64,000 nt of DNA from Anastrepha obliqua (taxonomy: Eukaryota; Arthropoda; Insecta; Diptera; Tephritidae). Shown here one piece after another: positions 1 to 10,060 of this stretch. Position 1 is the first letter of the stretch; every line of letters begins with the position of its first letter. The position numbers and the translations under genes were made by a program. The DNA is taken from contig NC_072896.1 of assembly GCF_027943255.1 (NCBI RefSeq), positions 119,381,879-119,445,878 on the forward strand, in the 5' to 3' direction. The notes beneath the pieces are model-generated. The model saw only the letters and a program-made list of their open reading frames with translations. It did no database searches and was not told the origin of the DNA.

Positions 1-975
1 AATTGCCAATTTAATATTGGCACAAAAAACAACAACACTAACCACTTTTGTTTTCATTCTTAGTGAACGATAAATAAAATTGTAGCTTCCGCAAAATAGT
101 AATGCCGCTACTACATAAATTGAACTATGAATTCCCTGTATGCAAATGACCAAATGATTAATTCCTACATATACATGTGTATATGTGTGTATGTGTGTAT
201 AAAAATATTTAATAGGTTAACGTATATTTGGAAGGCTTAGCTATGCTGAAGTAGCTGCATATTCATATCCATATATTTGCGCACATAAAGTCATATCTAC
301 AATAACAACAAAAAAAGCTTAATTTACAATTTCTGATGTTGGCCTTAGTGTGGCTCCCAATTAAATGCTTTGCAAATTATTTTTAGTATTTGTTTGTTTA
401 AATCTCGTGATAAGCAGAATTTAAATAATTCGCCGCACATTGGAGAATTCTATGAATCTACGTGCCGGCAGTGACGTGCAGGAGTGGAAGCGTGCGTATT
501 GTTGTTTAACCTATTTCACTTCCTCGAACGTGGAGGTGAAGTAAAGAGGAAGTTTAAAGTTTGTCAAAAAACAACACAAAAGCAAAAAAACACAAATGCA
601 CACAGTTAAATGTGACGATAGCGAAAAGGCCAGGTGGTTAAAAATTTGTTGAGTGAGGCAAATTTCGCAACAGCTGCTGATGGCGGCGATGAGTCGCTGC
701 GCATGCGTAAGTTTATCGACATATATTAGAAGAAATCTGAGATATGCTTCCGTATTTCTTAACAGGGCGCCTTAATTATATGGTTTACACTTTCGTAGAG
801 TATAAAATATTAGGTGAAGTAAAAAGTTCGCAATGTTTTTTTCACTCAATTCCGACGATGAAATTTATAATTCAATTTAATTAAAAGTTAAGAAAATTTG
901 CAAAACTGCAATTTAAACAAATCTCAAAACAATTTATGCGAATATAGCTTATAACACAACTAAAACCATTTACAG
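1..975. other. AT-rich sequence without a recognised gene
   Basis: No gene is supported. There is a short GT/AT simple repeat near 170-205. A short open stretch near 620-706 runs into a good splice-donor match (GTAAGT at 707-712), which could mark the end of a small exon, but there is no convincing acceptor or start and the frame is short, so it is not called. Confidence 0.5.
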
Positions 976-1548
976 TTGCGAGAACAAAAATAGCAGTACA
1001 AAAAAATGGTACATATTTTGAAATAAAAAAAATTTATCTGTGATGTGATTCGAAAGTTTTTATAATTATTTTTTAATATTATTTTTTATGTTTACAGCTG
1101 CGAGCACGAAAATAGCAGTACTAAAAAATATTAGCTTTTTTCAATTGAAGAAATGTATCTCTGATGTGATTCGAAAAATGTATTATTATTTTAAAATATT
1201 ATAATTATATTTCTACAATTGCGAGAACAAAAATAGTAGTACTAAAAAAATATTACATATTTTCAACGAAAAAAAATGTGTCTCTGCTGTGATTCGAAAA
1301 TTTTTTATTATTTTGATATATTATTATGATATGTTTACAGTTGCGAGCTCGAAAATAGCAGGACCAAGAAAATACTAGATTTTTCGAACTAAACAAATGT
1401 ATTTCTGATGTGATGCGAAAGACTATTATTATTATATGTTTTCAGTTGCGAGAACAAAAATAACAGTACTAAAAAAATTTTACAAATTTTCAAATAAAAA
1501 AAATTTATCTGTGATGTGATTCGAAAGATTTATTATTATTTTGAAATA
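976..1548. repeat. ~122 bp satellite array, left part (monomers A-E)
   Basis: Monomers begin at a conserved TGCGAG motif (about 976, 1098, 1219, 1341, 1445), giving spacings of 122, 121, 122 and 104 bp. Each also holds a GATGTGATTCGAAA motif. The five monomers differ from one another but match, in order, five monomers at 8381-8977, so the real unit is a six-monomer higher-order repeat of about 715 bp. The fifth monomer is cut at a TA by the Tigger-bounded block that starts at 1549. Confidence 0.9.
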
Positions 1549-2551
1549 CAGTGCACTCGCGATAACTCGAACTAATTAAAACAGGCGCTGTTCGATTTAT
1601 CGAATTTGTTCGACTTATCAATTGAGTGTGCTATGTTAAAAAAACAGTCATCGATATCGATTTTTCGATCGATTGTTGAAAATGGAAGCCAGTAGAAAAT
1701 TTCTGTAGTATAGTTTCGTTATACGAATAATATTTTGGTCCATTGGCTGTATCAATGGTGTCGCATTCGGCGGCATAAACATAGTTAAAATTAAACCATC
1801 CTCGGACTTTAATTCGATTTCGTTGGAATGTGATGGGGCATTATCAATTAGAAGAAGAGCCTTCGCAGGTAGTCCCCCATCTTTCAAATATTTTCTTACC
1901 TAAATATTAAAGTCATTTAACTTGGTTAAAAAAATTGTTTTAATGAATTTTACCTGCGGCACGAACGAATTATGAAACCAGTCTTTGAAAATCGCCGAAG
2001 TCATCCAGGCTGATTTGGAATTTTTGTACTCCACCGGACAGTTAAAATTTTTGAAAACACGAGGATTTCTTGCTTTGTCAATAACGAGAAGTTTAAGCTT
2101 ATGGTTGCCGGTAGCGTTAGTGCAAGCCATAAATTGCCTTATCTTTCTTTTTTATAAGACTTAATTAATTTTGTTAAGGACTTCAGCCCTCTCTTTTAAT
2201 GTTAAACACTTCAACCTTTTACGATCCATTACTCACATGCACTGATACACTACAAATGACAAATTTAAAGCAATTTGGTCAATGCAAGATGTTGTTCCCA
2301 GAAAACTAACGGGATATTAACGCCGAAATATTCATATGGACAATACACTAGTATACATATAATTTATATACATATACATGTATACATGTACATGTTTGAA
2401 AAGAATGTGTGTACAAATAAATTTGTTTTTTTGTTCGAGTTATAGCGCTTTTTTATTGTTCGAGTTACAAAGAAGTCAATAGGGGAAAAAATGTGTTCGA
2501 GTTAGCACGTCGTTCGACTTAGCGGCTATTCGAGTTACCGCGAGTGCACTG
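1549..2551 (-). mobile_element. Tigger/pogo-like DNA transposon, copy 1
   Basis: This is a 1003 bp element with ~24 bp terminal inverted repeats starting CAGTGCACTCGCG (one mismatch between ends), flanked by TA. Its outer ~110 bp at the left end differ by about one base from the second copy at 7055, so the two moved recently or were copied from one another. It keeps the start codon region and the DDE core of a Tigger-type transposase but has lost the DNA-binding middle, so it is nonautonomous. Confidence 0.92.
1648..2229 (-). pseudogene. Tigger/pogo transposase remnant (DDE core)
   Basis: Read leftward, the start codon at 2229 opens the same N-terminal helix-turn-helix sequence seen in copy 2, and it breaks off after about 20 codons. 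It rejoins downstream (2130-1900) in a stretch with NATGNHKLKLLVI and a SAWM..IFKDWFHN motif, followed (1887-1648) by LLLIDNAPSH and PPNATPLIQPMDQ. These are the hallmark motifs of the DDE_1 domain of Tigger/jerky/CENP-B-type transposases; the D of IDNAPSH is a catalytic-triad residue. The two core pieces are in different frames with a short gap. The family cuts at TA and inserts by DDE chemistry; this copy cannot make a complete protein because the CENP-B-type DNA-binding segment is deleted and the frames are broken. Confidence 0.88.
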
Positions 2552-3069
2552 TACTTTCTCAAGAATAAAACACTCGCCGCTGGGTTAGCAAAAGTTAGCC
2601 CGAATTTGGTTTTGTAAGGTCCACTAAATTAGTAGTAAATTTTTAGAGACTTTAACGTTCATGCCATGAAGGTTTCGCCAGGGAAGTCTCCTAGTACAAT
2701 TCTTTAGAATAAATTTTTTTTCATTTTAATCCACTAACGACTTTCCGAAATTGTTTTTTGAGTGGCTCTTTGAAGTAACCGCCTAAACGGCGCCTTTAGG
2801 TGAGAGCTACTGGATTCAAATATTCTACGAAAATATATCCCGTGGAATTTGACGTATGTCGTAACGCTTCCGTTTCGCTAAGAAATATATATAAACAATA
2901 TTTTGCATTGTTTTGAAAACAACTTAAGCCCAGACATGGAAACTTAATTAGGGCGTCAAAAAAAAAATATATATATATGTATATGTATATACATAGCAAT
3001 CGACGAAGAAAGCTTGTAGTCCCCTCTTTATCTGTAAGAGGAAATTTGGCAAAAAATGGGGTCTGAAAC
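2552..3069. other. Sequence with no recognised feature
   Basis: This is the first part of the DNA between the two Tigger copies. It has an AT dinucleotide run near 2966-2995 and no supported gene. Open frames here show no family motif and span simple sequence. Confidence 0.4.
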
Positions 3070-3074
3070 CATAT

Positions 3075-3718
3075 ATGAGCCACTGGGCGTACAATAAGAT
3101 CAGACTTATGGAGCTTTCGTGTGTTGGGAGGCGGTGCACACAATCCTGCCTAAAGGATCTCATAAAAGTGCAACGATTAGCTTGTGTAGGAATAACAGGT
3201 GCGTTCCGATTGACGCCTGAGGTGGCGCTGGAAGTGATCTTACATATTCCACCCTGGTTCCCAAGATAGATCTGAACAAATACTATAAAATATGAATACC
3301 GGACAGAAAGGATTTGCAGACCAGACTCAAATCAGATGAGTCAGTGGTCACCATATTGATACTGACGGCTCAAAGATAGACAATGGCACTGGATGGGGAG
3401 TGTATTCGGCACAATTATCCTTAAATTGCTTCTTTAGACCCCTAAAATGGTGGGGCGTCTTCCTAGCTGAGCTCTACGCTAACATCCAGCAAATCTCACC
3501 ATTTTTGTTGATAGTCAAGCAGCGCGCATTAACTCAAGATGTGTTAAAGAATGCAGGAGGTCTCTCTCGCTTTTCCAACAACACAACACAACACCACACT
3601 TTGTTGGGTTCCCGGCCACTCTGGAGTGGCAGGAAATGAAAGAGCGGAGGAGTATGCAAGTAAAGACTCTGAACTTCAACTTCAGCGAGTGTTTGGAGAC
3701 ATAAGCATTCCTCTAAAC
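3075..3718 (+). pseudogene. Non-LTR retrotransposon RT-tail/RNase H remnant, 5' part
   Basis: The frame first reads KVQRLACVGITGAFRLTPEV, the linker commonly found after the reverse transcriptase of RNase H-bearing non-LTR elements (I/LOA-like). An RNase H domain follows in broken frames: TDGSKIDNGTGWGVYS with the first catalytic Asp near 3362, an AELYA segment with the catalytic Glu near 3470, and CWVPGHSGVAGNERAEEYAS near 3606-3660. The copy is 5' truncated and frameshifted between these pieces. It is interrupted at 3718 by a hAT element and resumes at 5368. Clade assignment within the RNase H-bearing group is uncertain. Confidence 0.82.
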
Positions 3719-5359
3719 CAGGGGTGGGCAAATACTTTAAAGCGCGGGCCAAAATGAAATTTTCAAAATGTCTACCGGGCCGGAGGACTATACCGCATAT
3801 GCTTTGCACAAGCGGATGTTTTGGATGGAGTTTTTTCCCTGCCAATTTTTTTTTGACAAAAACACTAAGTATCATTTCAATTTGAATAAAATATGTCACG
3901 TAATTTTTCAAGAAATATTTTTATAAATAAATGCCTATTAGATAAACCAGTCAATGAAACATTTACTTATTTATGTCTTAATGATAAAAATTATTTTATA
4001 TTGACACATAGTTATTACAATTTAACATTTATATTGTATTTCGTAAATATAATAGTAAATAGAATTCAAAAAAGAAAAGAAAAACATCAAACGGTAAAAT
4101 ACATATTTAAAGTTAATGCGAAACGTGAAATCTCGAATGTTCATCTGGCATTATTTCTTCAAAATTGGGTTCCAAATCACTTGCAGCAATCCTTAATACC
4201 GAGTGTAGATTTTCGTCAGTAATTTGTGATCGATATTTATTTTTCGTGGAAACCATTAAAGAAAAAGTTCTTTCACAAATATATGTCGAACCAAATAAAA
4301 CAAGGTATTTTTGAACATAGTTCAAAAAATGTTTGAAATGTTCATTTCAAAGCGCCATAGAAAGCACTCAATTCGTTTGAGTGAAAATTTTCTTTTAGTA
4401 AAATATTTGATTGTAAGTCAATTAGTTCTAGTTGAATTTCAACAGGGGCTTCTTGCACATCGAAATTGAAAGGTTGAAAACTGTGTGTTGGTTTATGTAA
4501 ATTTATATATACGTAAATATTCTATGGTTGAAAAGCGTAGGTAAGGGAACTGAATTTGTGTTTGAGATATTTTACAAAAATTAAAGGTAATCTGCTTTAA
4601 CTTATTCTGTTCGTTGTTTGAGAATTTTTTTTTGTTACCCACTTTCTGTGTTATATTAAAAAATCGCAATAAGTCATGTTTTTAATTATAACTTATGTTT
4701 TTCGGGTTCATAACTTTATTACTATTAAATTACTTTTGTATTTCAGTTTTAAATAATTTCATTTACATATAAATTTTTAAATTTTTTGCTTATTTATGTA
4801 CATATTTCGTACGGATTGTGCTTATTTTTAGTATATGTAGGTGTTTACGAGTGATATAAGGCTATTGGGCAACCGCACACTAAATACTAACCTCAAGGGT
4901 GGTGTGGAAACTAAAAATTCCAGACCTTTGATTCAAAAATACCCAATTCATGTTTCTACCGGTGTGGCAATATTGGAAAATGTTATAAAAAATGCACATT
5001 TTTCAGCGCTCTCACGAGAAAAAGAGTTTCACATCTAGTCATCTATGGCATATGCCGTACTCACAGGCATTTCGAACCTAGCGCGATCTCCTTTGTGTTT
5101 GACGAAAAAACCGCCCTGAGAGCGATCGTCGCGAGCGACCCGTGTGAAACACACTAGGATTGTTTCAAGCTCACGACATCGTCCACACTAGTGTAGTTAG
5201 CCGACCGCCCATTTTATTAAGACTATTATATATACAGTACGCACACTAATAATGCTGATGTCAACAAAATCTCATAAAAGAGTTTAAAAAAATTTATGTG
5301 CGGAATTTTTCAACGGGCCGGATAAAATTAGCAAGAAGGCCGGCTTTTGCACACCCCTG
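3719..5359 (-). mobile_element. hAT DNA transposon with 8 bp target duplication
   Basis: The ends are CAGGGGTGGGCAAA and TTTGCACACCCCTG, 14 bp terminal inverted repeats with one mismatch. The flanks are perfect 8 bp direct repeats CTCTAAAC at 3711-3718 and 5360-5367, the target duplication length expected for hAT elements. The element is 1641 bp, AT-rich inside, and retains only the C-terminal end of a transposase on the minus strand. It lies within an older retrotransposon RNase H domain, which gives the relative age. Confidence 0.95.
4113..4325 (-). pseudogene. hAT transposase C-terminal dimerisation remnant
   Basis: This 70-codon frame contains LFGSTYICERTFSLM followed by NKYRSQITDENLHSVLRIA. 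That pattern is the hAT dimerisation region near the transposase C-terminus in the ZBED5/GTF2IRD2-like branch. Only this last part of a normally ~600-residue transposase is recognisable, so the element cannot move itself. It sits inside the 3719-5359 element, in minus orientation. Confidence 0.88.
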
Positions 5360-5367
5360 CTCTAAAC

Positions 5368-5760
5368 GAACTGTATACTACGATTGACTTAAGCGTAATC
5401 GAGGAAACCAATAGAAGGTGGTCTCTGACTACTAACTGCATAGTCTGCAAAGCGCTCTGGCCAAAACTAAATCTTAACAGGACAAAATGTCCGCTTGGAT
5501 TCAACAGATCAACTACCAGAACTACCACTATCAGGATCACTGCACTATTGGCACCTTAGCGAATAGAATGCGTATACCTAACAATGAGCTCTGGAGGAGT
5601 TGTGAAGATGAAGAAGAAATTGAGTTGGTACAACACCTCCTCTGTGAATGTCCTGCACTTCAAAAACGCCGTGTCAAATATCTTGGCGATTAAGTTTTCT
5701 CGAAGTCCAAGTGTTCTCATAGCGCACTTTTCTTCAATCTGTTGAGTATTTTACCTACGA
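5368..5760 (+). pseudogene. Non-LTR retrotransposon remnant, 3' part after the hAT
   Basis: This continues the element broken by the hAT insertion. It reads through a degraded stretch to NRMRIPNNELWRSCEDEEE and EHLLCECPAL-like text (LVQHLLCECPALQKRR, near 5625-5675) followed by a KYLGD ending. That Cys/His-bearing tail is typical of the end of ORF2 in RNase H-bearing insect non-LTR elements. Removing the hAT and one CTCTAAAC restores contiguity. Several frame changes make it nonfunctional. Confidence 0.8.
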
Positions 5761-6143
5761 AAACTAGTTACTGCAAGGTCAATTTCGATTCCGTGTTTGT
5801 TTTAATGTAGACCAATCATGAAGGGTTCAAGCGAATGGAGTTTGCATCTAAGAGGTATGGAGAGAAGAATATACTTTTGATTGTTTTCTGAATTAAGGAT
5901 GTTAAATTCTTAAGTCCGTACGATTTAGGTAAGTCAAAAGCAATTTTGTCCGGTTTCAGAATGAAAGAAATGCTTACTTTGCTCTTAGTACTCGTTAAGT
6001 ACTCGGAACCATAATTGGGTCGAAATGGTATGATCAGAGGGTCAATAAAAATACCGATCGGATTAGTATCGCAAATTTTCCAGCGACACTAGCAGCTTTG
6101 ATACTCTCAATTACATTTACTGGTTTTCAAAATATTTAAGTAA
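5761..6143. other. Sequence with no recognised feature
   Basis: It probably includes the 3' untranslated end of the retrotransposon above, but no tail or target duplication was identified. Confidence 0.35.
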
Positions 6144-6250
6144 TAGGTGGCATACAATTAATTACACAAATTTGGTTTAAATAACTTTTTACTGAATAAA
6201 AAGCAATGATTTCGAGTGATGGAAATCTTGATTAATTTCGCGCCACCTTG
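6144..6250. mobile_element. ~105 bp MITE with AGGTGGC ends
   Basis: The left end reads AGGTGGCATACAATTAATTA. The right end, reverse-complemented, reads AAGGTGGCGCGAAATTAATC. They form imperfect terminal inverted repeats around an AT-rich core. The same end sequence recurs as each unit start of the tandem array at 31876-32600 and as a single end at 21619-21648, which identifies it as a family. Confidence 0.7.
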
Positions 6251-6281
6251 TATGTGTTGAAAAAATACTATTTTCCTCAAT

Positions 6282-6286
6282 AAAAA
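6282..6286 (-). terminator. RNA polymerase III T-run downstream of tRNA-Val
   Basis: Five A on the plus strand give TTTTT in transcript sense, 13-17 bases past the tRNA 3' end. This is the usual position for Pol III termination. Confidence 0.75.
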
Positions 6287-6298
6287 TTATTAACCAAC

Positions 6299-6371
6299 TG
6301 GTTCCATCCAGGATCGAACTGGAGACCTTCTGCGTGTAAAGCAGACGTGATAACCGCTACACTATGGAACC
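6299..6371 (-). tRNA. tRNA-Val (anticodon TAC)
   Basis: The 73-base minus-strand sequence folds into a full cloverleaf. The acceptor stem GGTTCCA pairs perfectly with TGGAACC and the discriminator is A. The anticodon stem TCTGC/GCAGA carries the loop TTTACAC, anticodon TAC. The T arm TCCAG/CTGGA is perfectly paired around TTCGATC. It has no intron, and CCA is not encoded, as expected for a nuclear eukaryotic tRNA. The sequence closely resembles dipteran tRNA-Val(TAC), with the T stem changed in compensated pairs, which suggests selection for structure. It reads valine codon GUA. It lies inside the Tigger-bounded block. Confidence 0.96.
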
Positions 6372-6869
6372 ACATAAATCTGGATGACCGAAGTGATCAT
6401 TTCGGGTGTGGTGTAACATATATTACCCATACATACGCATATGATCGGAAGAGAGAGCGGTAGGCAATTTCATTTAAAAATTAACTAAAAAGCACCACGT
6501 GATTTGAAGAAAGACTTTGACGGCACATGCACAAATTTTTATTATATATTTTTCTCTACATAAATTAATTTTTTTTATATTTTTTCTACATAAAAGCACA
6601 AACTCGATCACCAATCGTAATAAGGTATGAGTGACTTGCTTTAGAAAACTGGTAATGGTTTAGAAATATTTGTATAATACATACAGACATATATATACGT
6701 ACACACATATACATATATACATTACCATACAAGCAGCTCTAGGCAACTAATTATTAACGTGCCGGCATAAGAACCGGTAACACCATTTTTACTAGAAATC
6801 TTCCATCATTTATTTGCTTATTACTTTCATATGTAGAGTAAAATATTAGCGCAATAAACGTGATCGGCA

Positions 6870-6884
6870 GGGTCTACTTGACCC
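6870..6884. repeat. GGGTC-N5-GACCC hairpin, copy 1
   Basis: This perfect 5 bp inverted repeat with a 5-base loop lies about 20 bases before GGGTTAA. The same motif with different loops occurs at 22583-22597 and 60599-60613, within palindromic repeats. It is probably a degraded member of that family. Confidence 0.5.
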
Positions 6885-7054
6885 CACGTCATCAATTAAG
6901 GGTTAATATATATTAAAAAGCGCCGAATTATCACTGTCAATGCTAACCATTTAATTCTTATAAACCAGTTTAGAAAATACATTTAAAATTTGTACTACAA
7001 AAATCTTTTCCAAAAATTAATTGCGGACTACCCAATCTCTTCAAAATGTGTATA

Positions 7055-8237
7055 CAGTGCACTCGCGATAACTCGAACTAATTAAAACAGGCGCAGTTCG
7101 ATTTATCGAATTTGTTCGACTTATCAATTGAGTGTGCTATGTTAAAAAAACAGTCATCGATATCGATTTTTTTCAATTAAATTTATTTATTTATTTACAT
7201 ATGGATATGAACATGAATATGTTTAAAATAATTAATTCGTTTCAATATTTTTCATCAAATATTTGGCAGTCTTTGTGTCAGTTACACAAAAAAAGTCAGC
7301 TTTAACAGAAAAGTTAGGCCGAAAAGAAAGTTGTAATATGTGTTTGTCTTTTCTTGCCTGCAGCAATGTTGAAGAGTGTCAACCTTTGCGGGGCTTACTT
7401 GTTCAGTTGTGGCCCACTGAATTACCTTATTGATAGAGCTAACTGCCCCCTCAGATGATATCCGCTCACATGTCTCAGTTGTGTTGTTAAACTCAGACTC
7501 AGAATCACTAGTTTCAATTATTACTTCTGTGTCGGTAAATTCGGCACCATCATTCCATTTGTTAACATCATAAAGCGTAAATTCGACCTGTAAATTATGT
7601 TTTTCATGTTATGTTCTTTCAAGATGAGTCCACTTATTGGGTAATTCTTTTTTCTTTGGGACAGAAACCATTTGTATAAAGCGGCTTTCATTTTAGGAAA
7701 CTCAGAAGCTTTTAAAGTTCTCCTCTTCCCAGGACCCAAAAACGTGTTGTTTACTGCTTTTAAAATTGCCTTGTCTTCTTTTTTATAAGACTTATGGTGG
7801 ACTTGGCTACCCCATATTCCTTCGCTAGAGAAGAAACACTACATCCACGTTTAATTTTGTTAAGGACTTCAGCCCTCTCTTTTAATGTTAAACACTTCAA
7901 CCTTTTACGATCCATTACTCACATGCACTGATACACTACAAATGACAAATTTAAAGCAATTTGGTCAATGCAAGATGTTGTTCCCAGAAAACTAACGGGA
8001 TATTAACGTCGAAATATTCATATGGACAATACACTAGTATACATATAATTTATATACATATACATGTATACATGTACATGTTTGAAAAGAATGTGTGTAC
8101 AAATAAATTTGTTTTTTTGTTCGAGTTATAGCGCTTTTTTATTGTTCGAGTTACAAAGAAGTCAATAGGGGAAAAAATGTGTTCGAGTTAGCACGTCGTT
8201 CGACTTAGCGGCTATTCGAGTTACCGCGAGTGCACTG
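7055..8237 (-). mobile_element. Tigger/pogo-like DNA transposon, copy 2
   Basis: This 1183 bp element has the same terminal inverted repeats as copy 1, TA on both sides, and near-identical outer regions. It keeps the N-terminal DNA-binding part and an acidic C-terminal tail of the transposase but lacks the DDE core, the opposite of copy 1. To its right the satellite array resumes; to its left is unrelated DNA ending ATGTGTATA. Confidence 0.92.
7250..7915 (-). pseudogene. Tigger/pogo transposase remnant (DNA-binding part)
   Basis: The start codon at 7915 opens MDRKRLKCLTLKERAEVL, followed by SSLAKEYGVAKSTIS: the pogo/CENP-B-type N-terminal helix-turn-helix. A frameshift near 7790 leads into a second frame (7739 downward) with LKASEFPKMKAALYKWF and NYPISGLILKE, the CENP-B-type second DNA-binding domain. 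A serine/glutamate-rich stretch (ETSDSESEF) and QWATTEQVSPAKVDTLQ follow, as in Tigger C-terminal tails. The catalytic core between them is deleted. Such a product, if made, could bind terminal repeats but not cut; that is inference. Confidence 0.87.
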
Positions 8238-9090
8238 TATTATTATTATATGTTTACAGTTGCGAGCACGAAAAAGCAGTACCAAGAAAAAATTTAATTG
8301 TTTTAAATAAAAAAATGTATCTCCGATGTGATTCGAAAGATTTATTGCTATTTTCAAATATTATATTTATATTCCTACAATTGCGAGAACAAAAATAGCA
8401 GTACTAAAAAAAATTACATATTTTCAATTAAGAAAAACGTATCTGTGATGTGATTCGAAAGTTTTTATAATTATTTTTTAATATTATTTTTTATGTTTAC
8501 AGCTGCGAGCACGAAAATAGCAGTACTAAAAAATATTATATTAGATTTTTTCAATTGAAGAAATGTATCTCTGATGTGATTCGAAAAATTTATTATTATT
8601 TTAAAATATTATAATTATATTTCTACAATTGCGAGAACAAAAATAGTAGTACTAAAAAAATATTACATATTTTCAACGAAAAAAAATGTGTCTCTGCTGT
8701 GATTCGAAAATTTTTATTATTTTGATATATTATTATGATATGTTTACAGTTGGGAGCTCGAAAATAGCAGGACCAAGAAAATACTAGATTTTTCGAACTA
8801 AAAAAATATATTTCTGATGTGATTCGAAAGACTATTATTATTATATGTTTTCAGTTGCGAGAACAAAAATAACAGTACTAAAAAAATTTTACAAATTTTC
8901 AAATAAAAAAATTTATCTGTGATGTGATTCGAAAGTTTTTATTATTATTTTTAAATATAATTTTTATATGTTTACAGCTGCGAGCACGAAAATAGCAATA
9001 CCAAATATTCAATTTTTTCAAATAAAAAAAATTTGTCTCTGATGTGATTTGAAAGATTTATTGTTATTTTGAAATATTATATTTATTTTT
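8238..9090. repeat. ~122 bp satellite array, right part (monomers X, A'-F)
   Basis: TGCGAG-type monomer starts lie at about 8260, 8381, 8503, 8629, 8750, 8855 and 8978, with spacings of 121, 122, 126, 121, 105 and 123 bp. The five from 8381 match monomers A-E at 976-1548 one to one, including the short 105 bp monomer and the private GCAGGACC variant. The order A-B-C-D-E-X is therefore a higher-order unit seen twice. The first 22 bases complete the monomer cut at 1548. Confidence 0.9.
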
Positions 9091-9261
9091 AGATACTGTA
9101 TACGAAAAACAACACATTTTATTACAAAAAATAGAAATTCAAGGTTACCATTAAAATACCAGTAGTCAAATAAGTAACTCATTCTGACCAAGGTAATAAA
9201 AACATAAAAGAAAAACTGCATTGACCAAGTTCGCTCATACATAATTGAAACTAATATTTAG

Positions 9262-10060
9262 TTGTATTTCCCAAATTCTTTTTATTACGGCAGCACAACG
9301 TGGGGTATTGGGCCCACCGATTGCTCCTATCGCTGCTTCGGAAACTTCCACCACGTTTCTTATTCGGCTCGACCTTGTACAGCTCTTTTTAAGTCCCTCC
9401 AAATATTTTCTATAGGAAGGATGCTGGGGACTCAGCTGGCCATTCTATATATAACCTCAATTTTATTGTATTTGCACGAAATCAATCTTTGTCCTTCCGA
9501 CTCGAGTGTCTAGAATCATTATCCTGCTGGTAGACCTGTTTTATTGGCATTTTCTCTGTGCAATACAACAACATAACATTCTGCATTATTTCCACATAGA
9601 TATTGGTGTCCATTAAGCCATAAATATTGTGTATAGGGCCTTAATATGAGAAACATCCCCATACCAAAATTCTTGAGCCCCCCTGTTTCATGGTTTTTAG
9701 AGTGTATTGTGGCTAATTTTCTGTGCCAGGTTGACATCTAAGATATTGCCATGAATCCGTGCCGCCATACAAATTTATTTCATACTCGTCACACCATAAT
9801 ATACTACGTCATATCAGCTGTTTAGCTGGCATATTTCGTTGCAAATTCCACACCTTTTTCCTTATGTTTTGACGTCAGGGGTTGCTTCCCGTAGTCTTCT
9901 ACGTACAGTAATGTCAGATACAATTAAGTTCATCTCTTTTTTAATTTTTATCGCTGACTTTATGGGATTCTCTTTGTATCGCCTTATATGTAGCTCTGCG
10001 ATCGTCTTGCGGGGAAGTTTTTAATATTCCTCCTCTTTTTCCATCATTTCCATTTGAAAT
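9262..10060 (-). pseudogene. Tc1-family transposase remnant
   Basis: Read leftward, the broken frames give, in order: a basic linker near 10050; WCDEYEINLYGG near 9800-9760 (first catalytic Asp region); YTLKTMKQGGSRILVWGCFS near 9690-9640; a YQQDNDSRHSS motif near 9530-9510 (second catalytic Asp); ENIWRDLK near 9413-9386 (third acidic region); and a PRCAAVIK tail near 9280. This is the standard motif order of Tc1 transposases (~340 residues), which insert at TA. Numerous stops and frameshifts make it dead. Terminal repeats were not confidently identified. Confidence 0.85.

Larger units (their letters stand above)
1549..8237. mobile_element. Composite-like block bounded by two Tigger elements
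   Basis: The block starts and ends with directly repeated Tigger/pogo-like elements and is flanked by TA on each side (1547-1548 and 8238-8239). The left flank is the first ~104 bp of a satellite monomer and the right flank is the last ~22 bp of the same monomer. Taking out the block and one TA gives a monomer of ordinary length (~124 bp) in correct higher-order phase. The 4.5 kb inside holds RNase H retrotransposon DNA, a hAT element, a MITE and a tRNA gene. Either composite transposition, or recombination of an element-bearing circle into one resident Tigger copy, would produce this layout; which one is inference. Confidence 0.65.

Noticed and set aside
505..545. Inverted repeat CACTTCCTC...GAGGTGAAGT
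   Set aside because: Short, imperfect and isolated; no second copy or associated gene.
2796..3163. Two overlapping minus-strand frames of 71-115 codons
   Set aside because: They run through AT dinucleotide repeats (IYIYIYIYFFF) and have no family motif.
976..9090. CRISPR-like array
   Set aside because: Monomers are contiguous ~122 bp satellite units without unique spacers, in a eukaryotic context.
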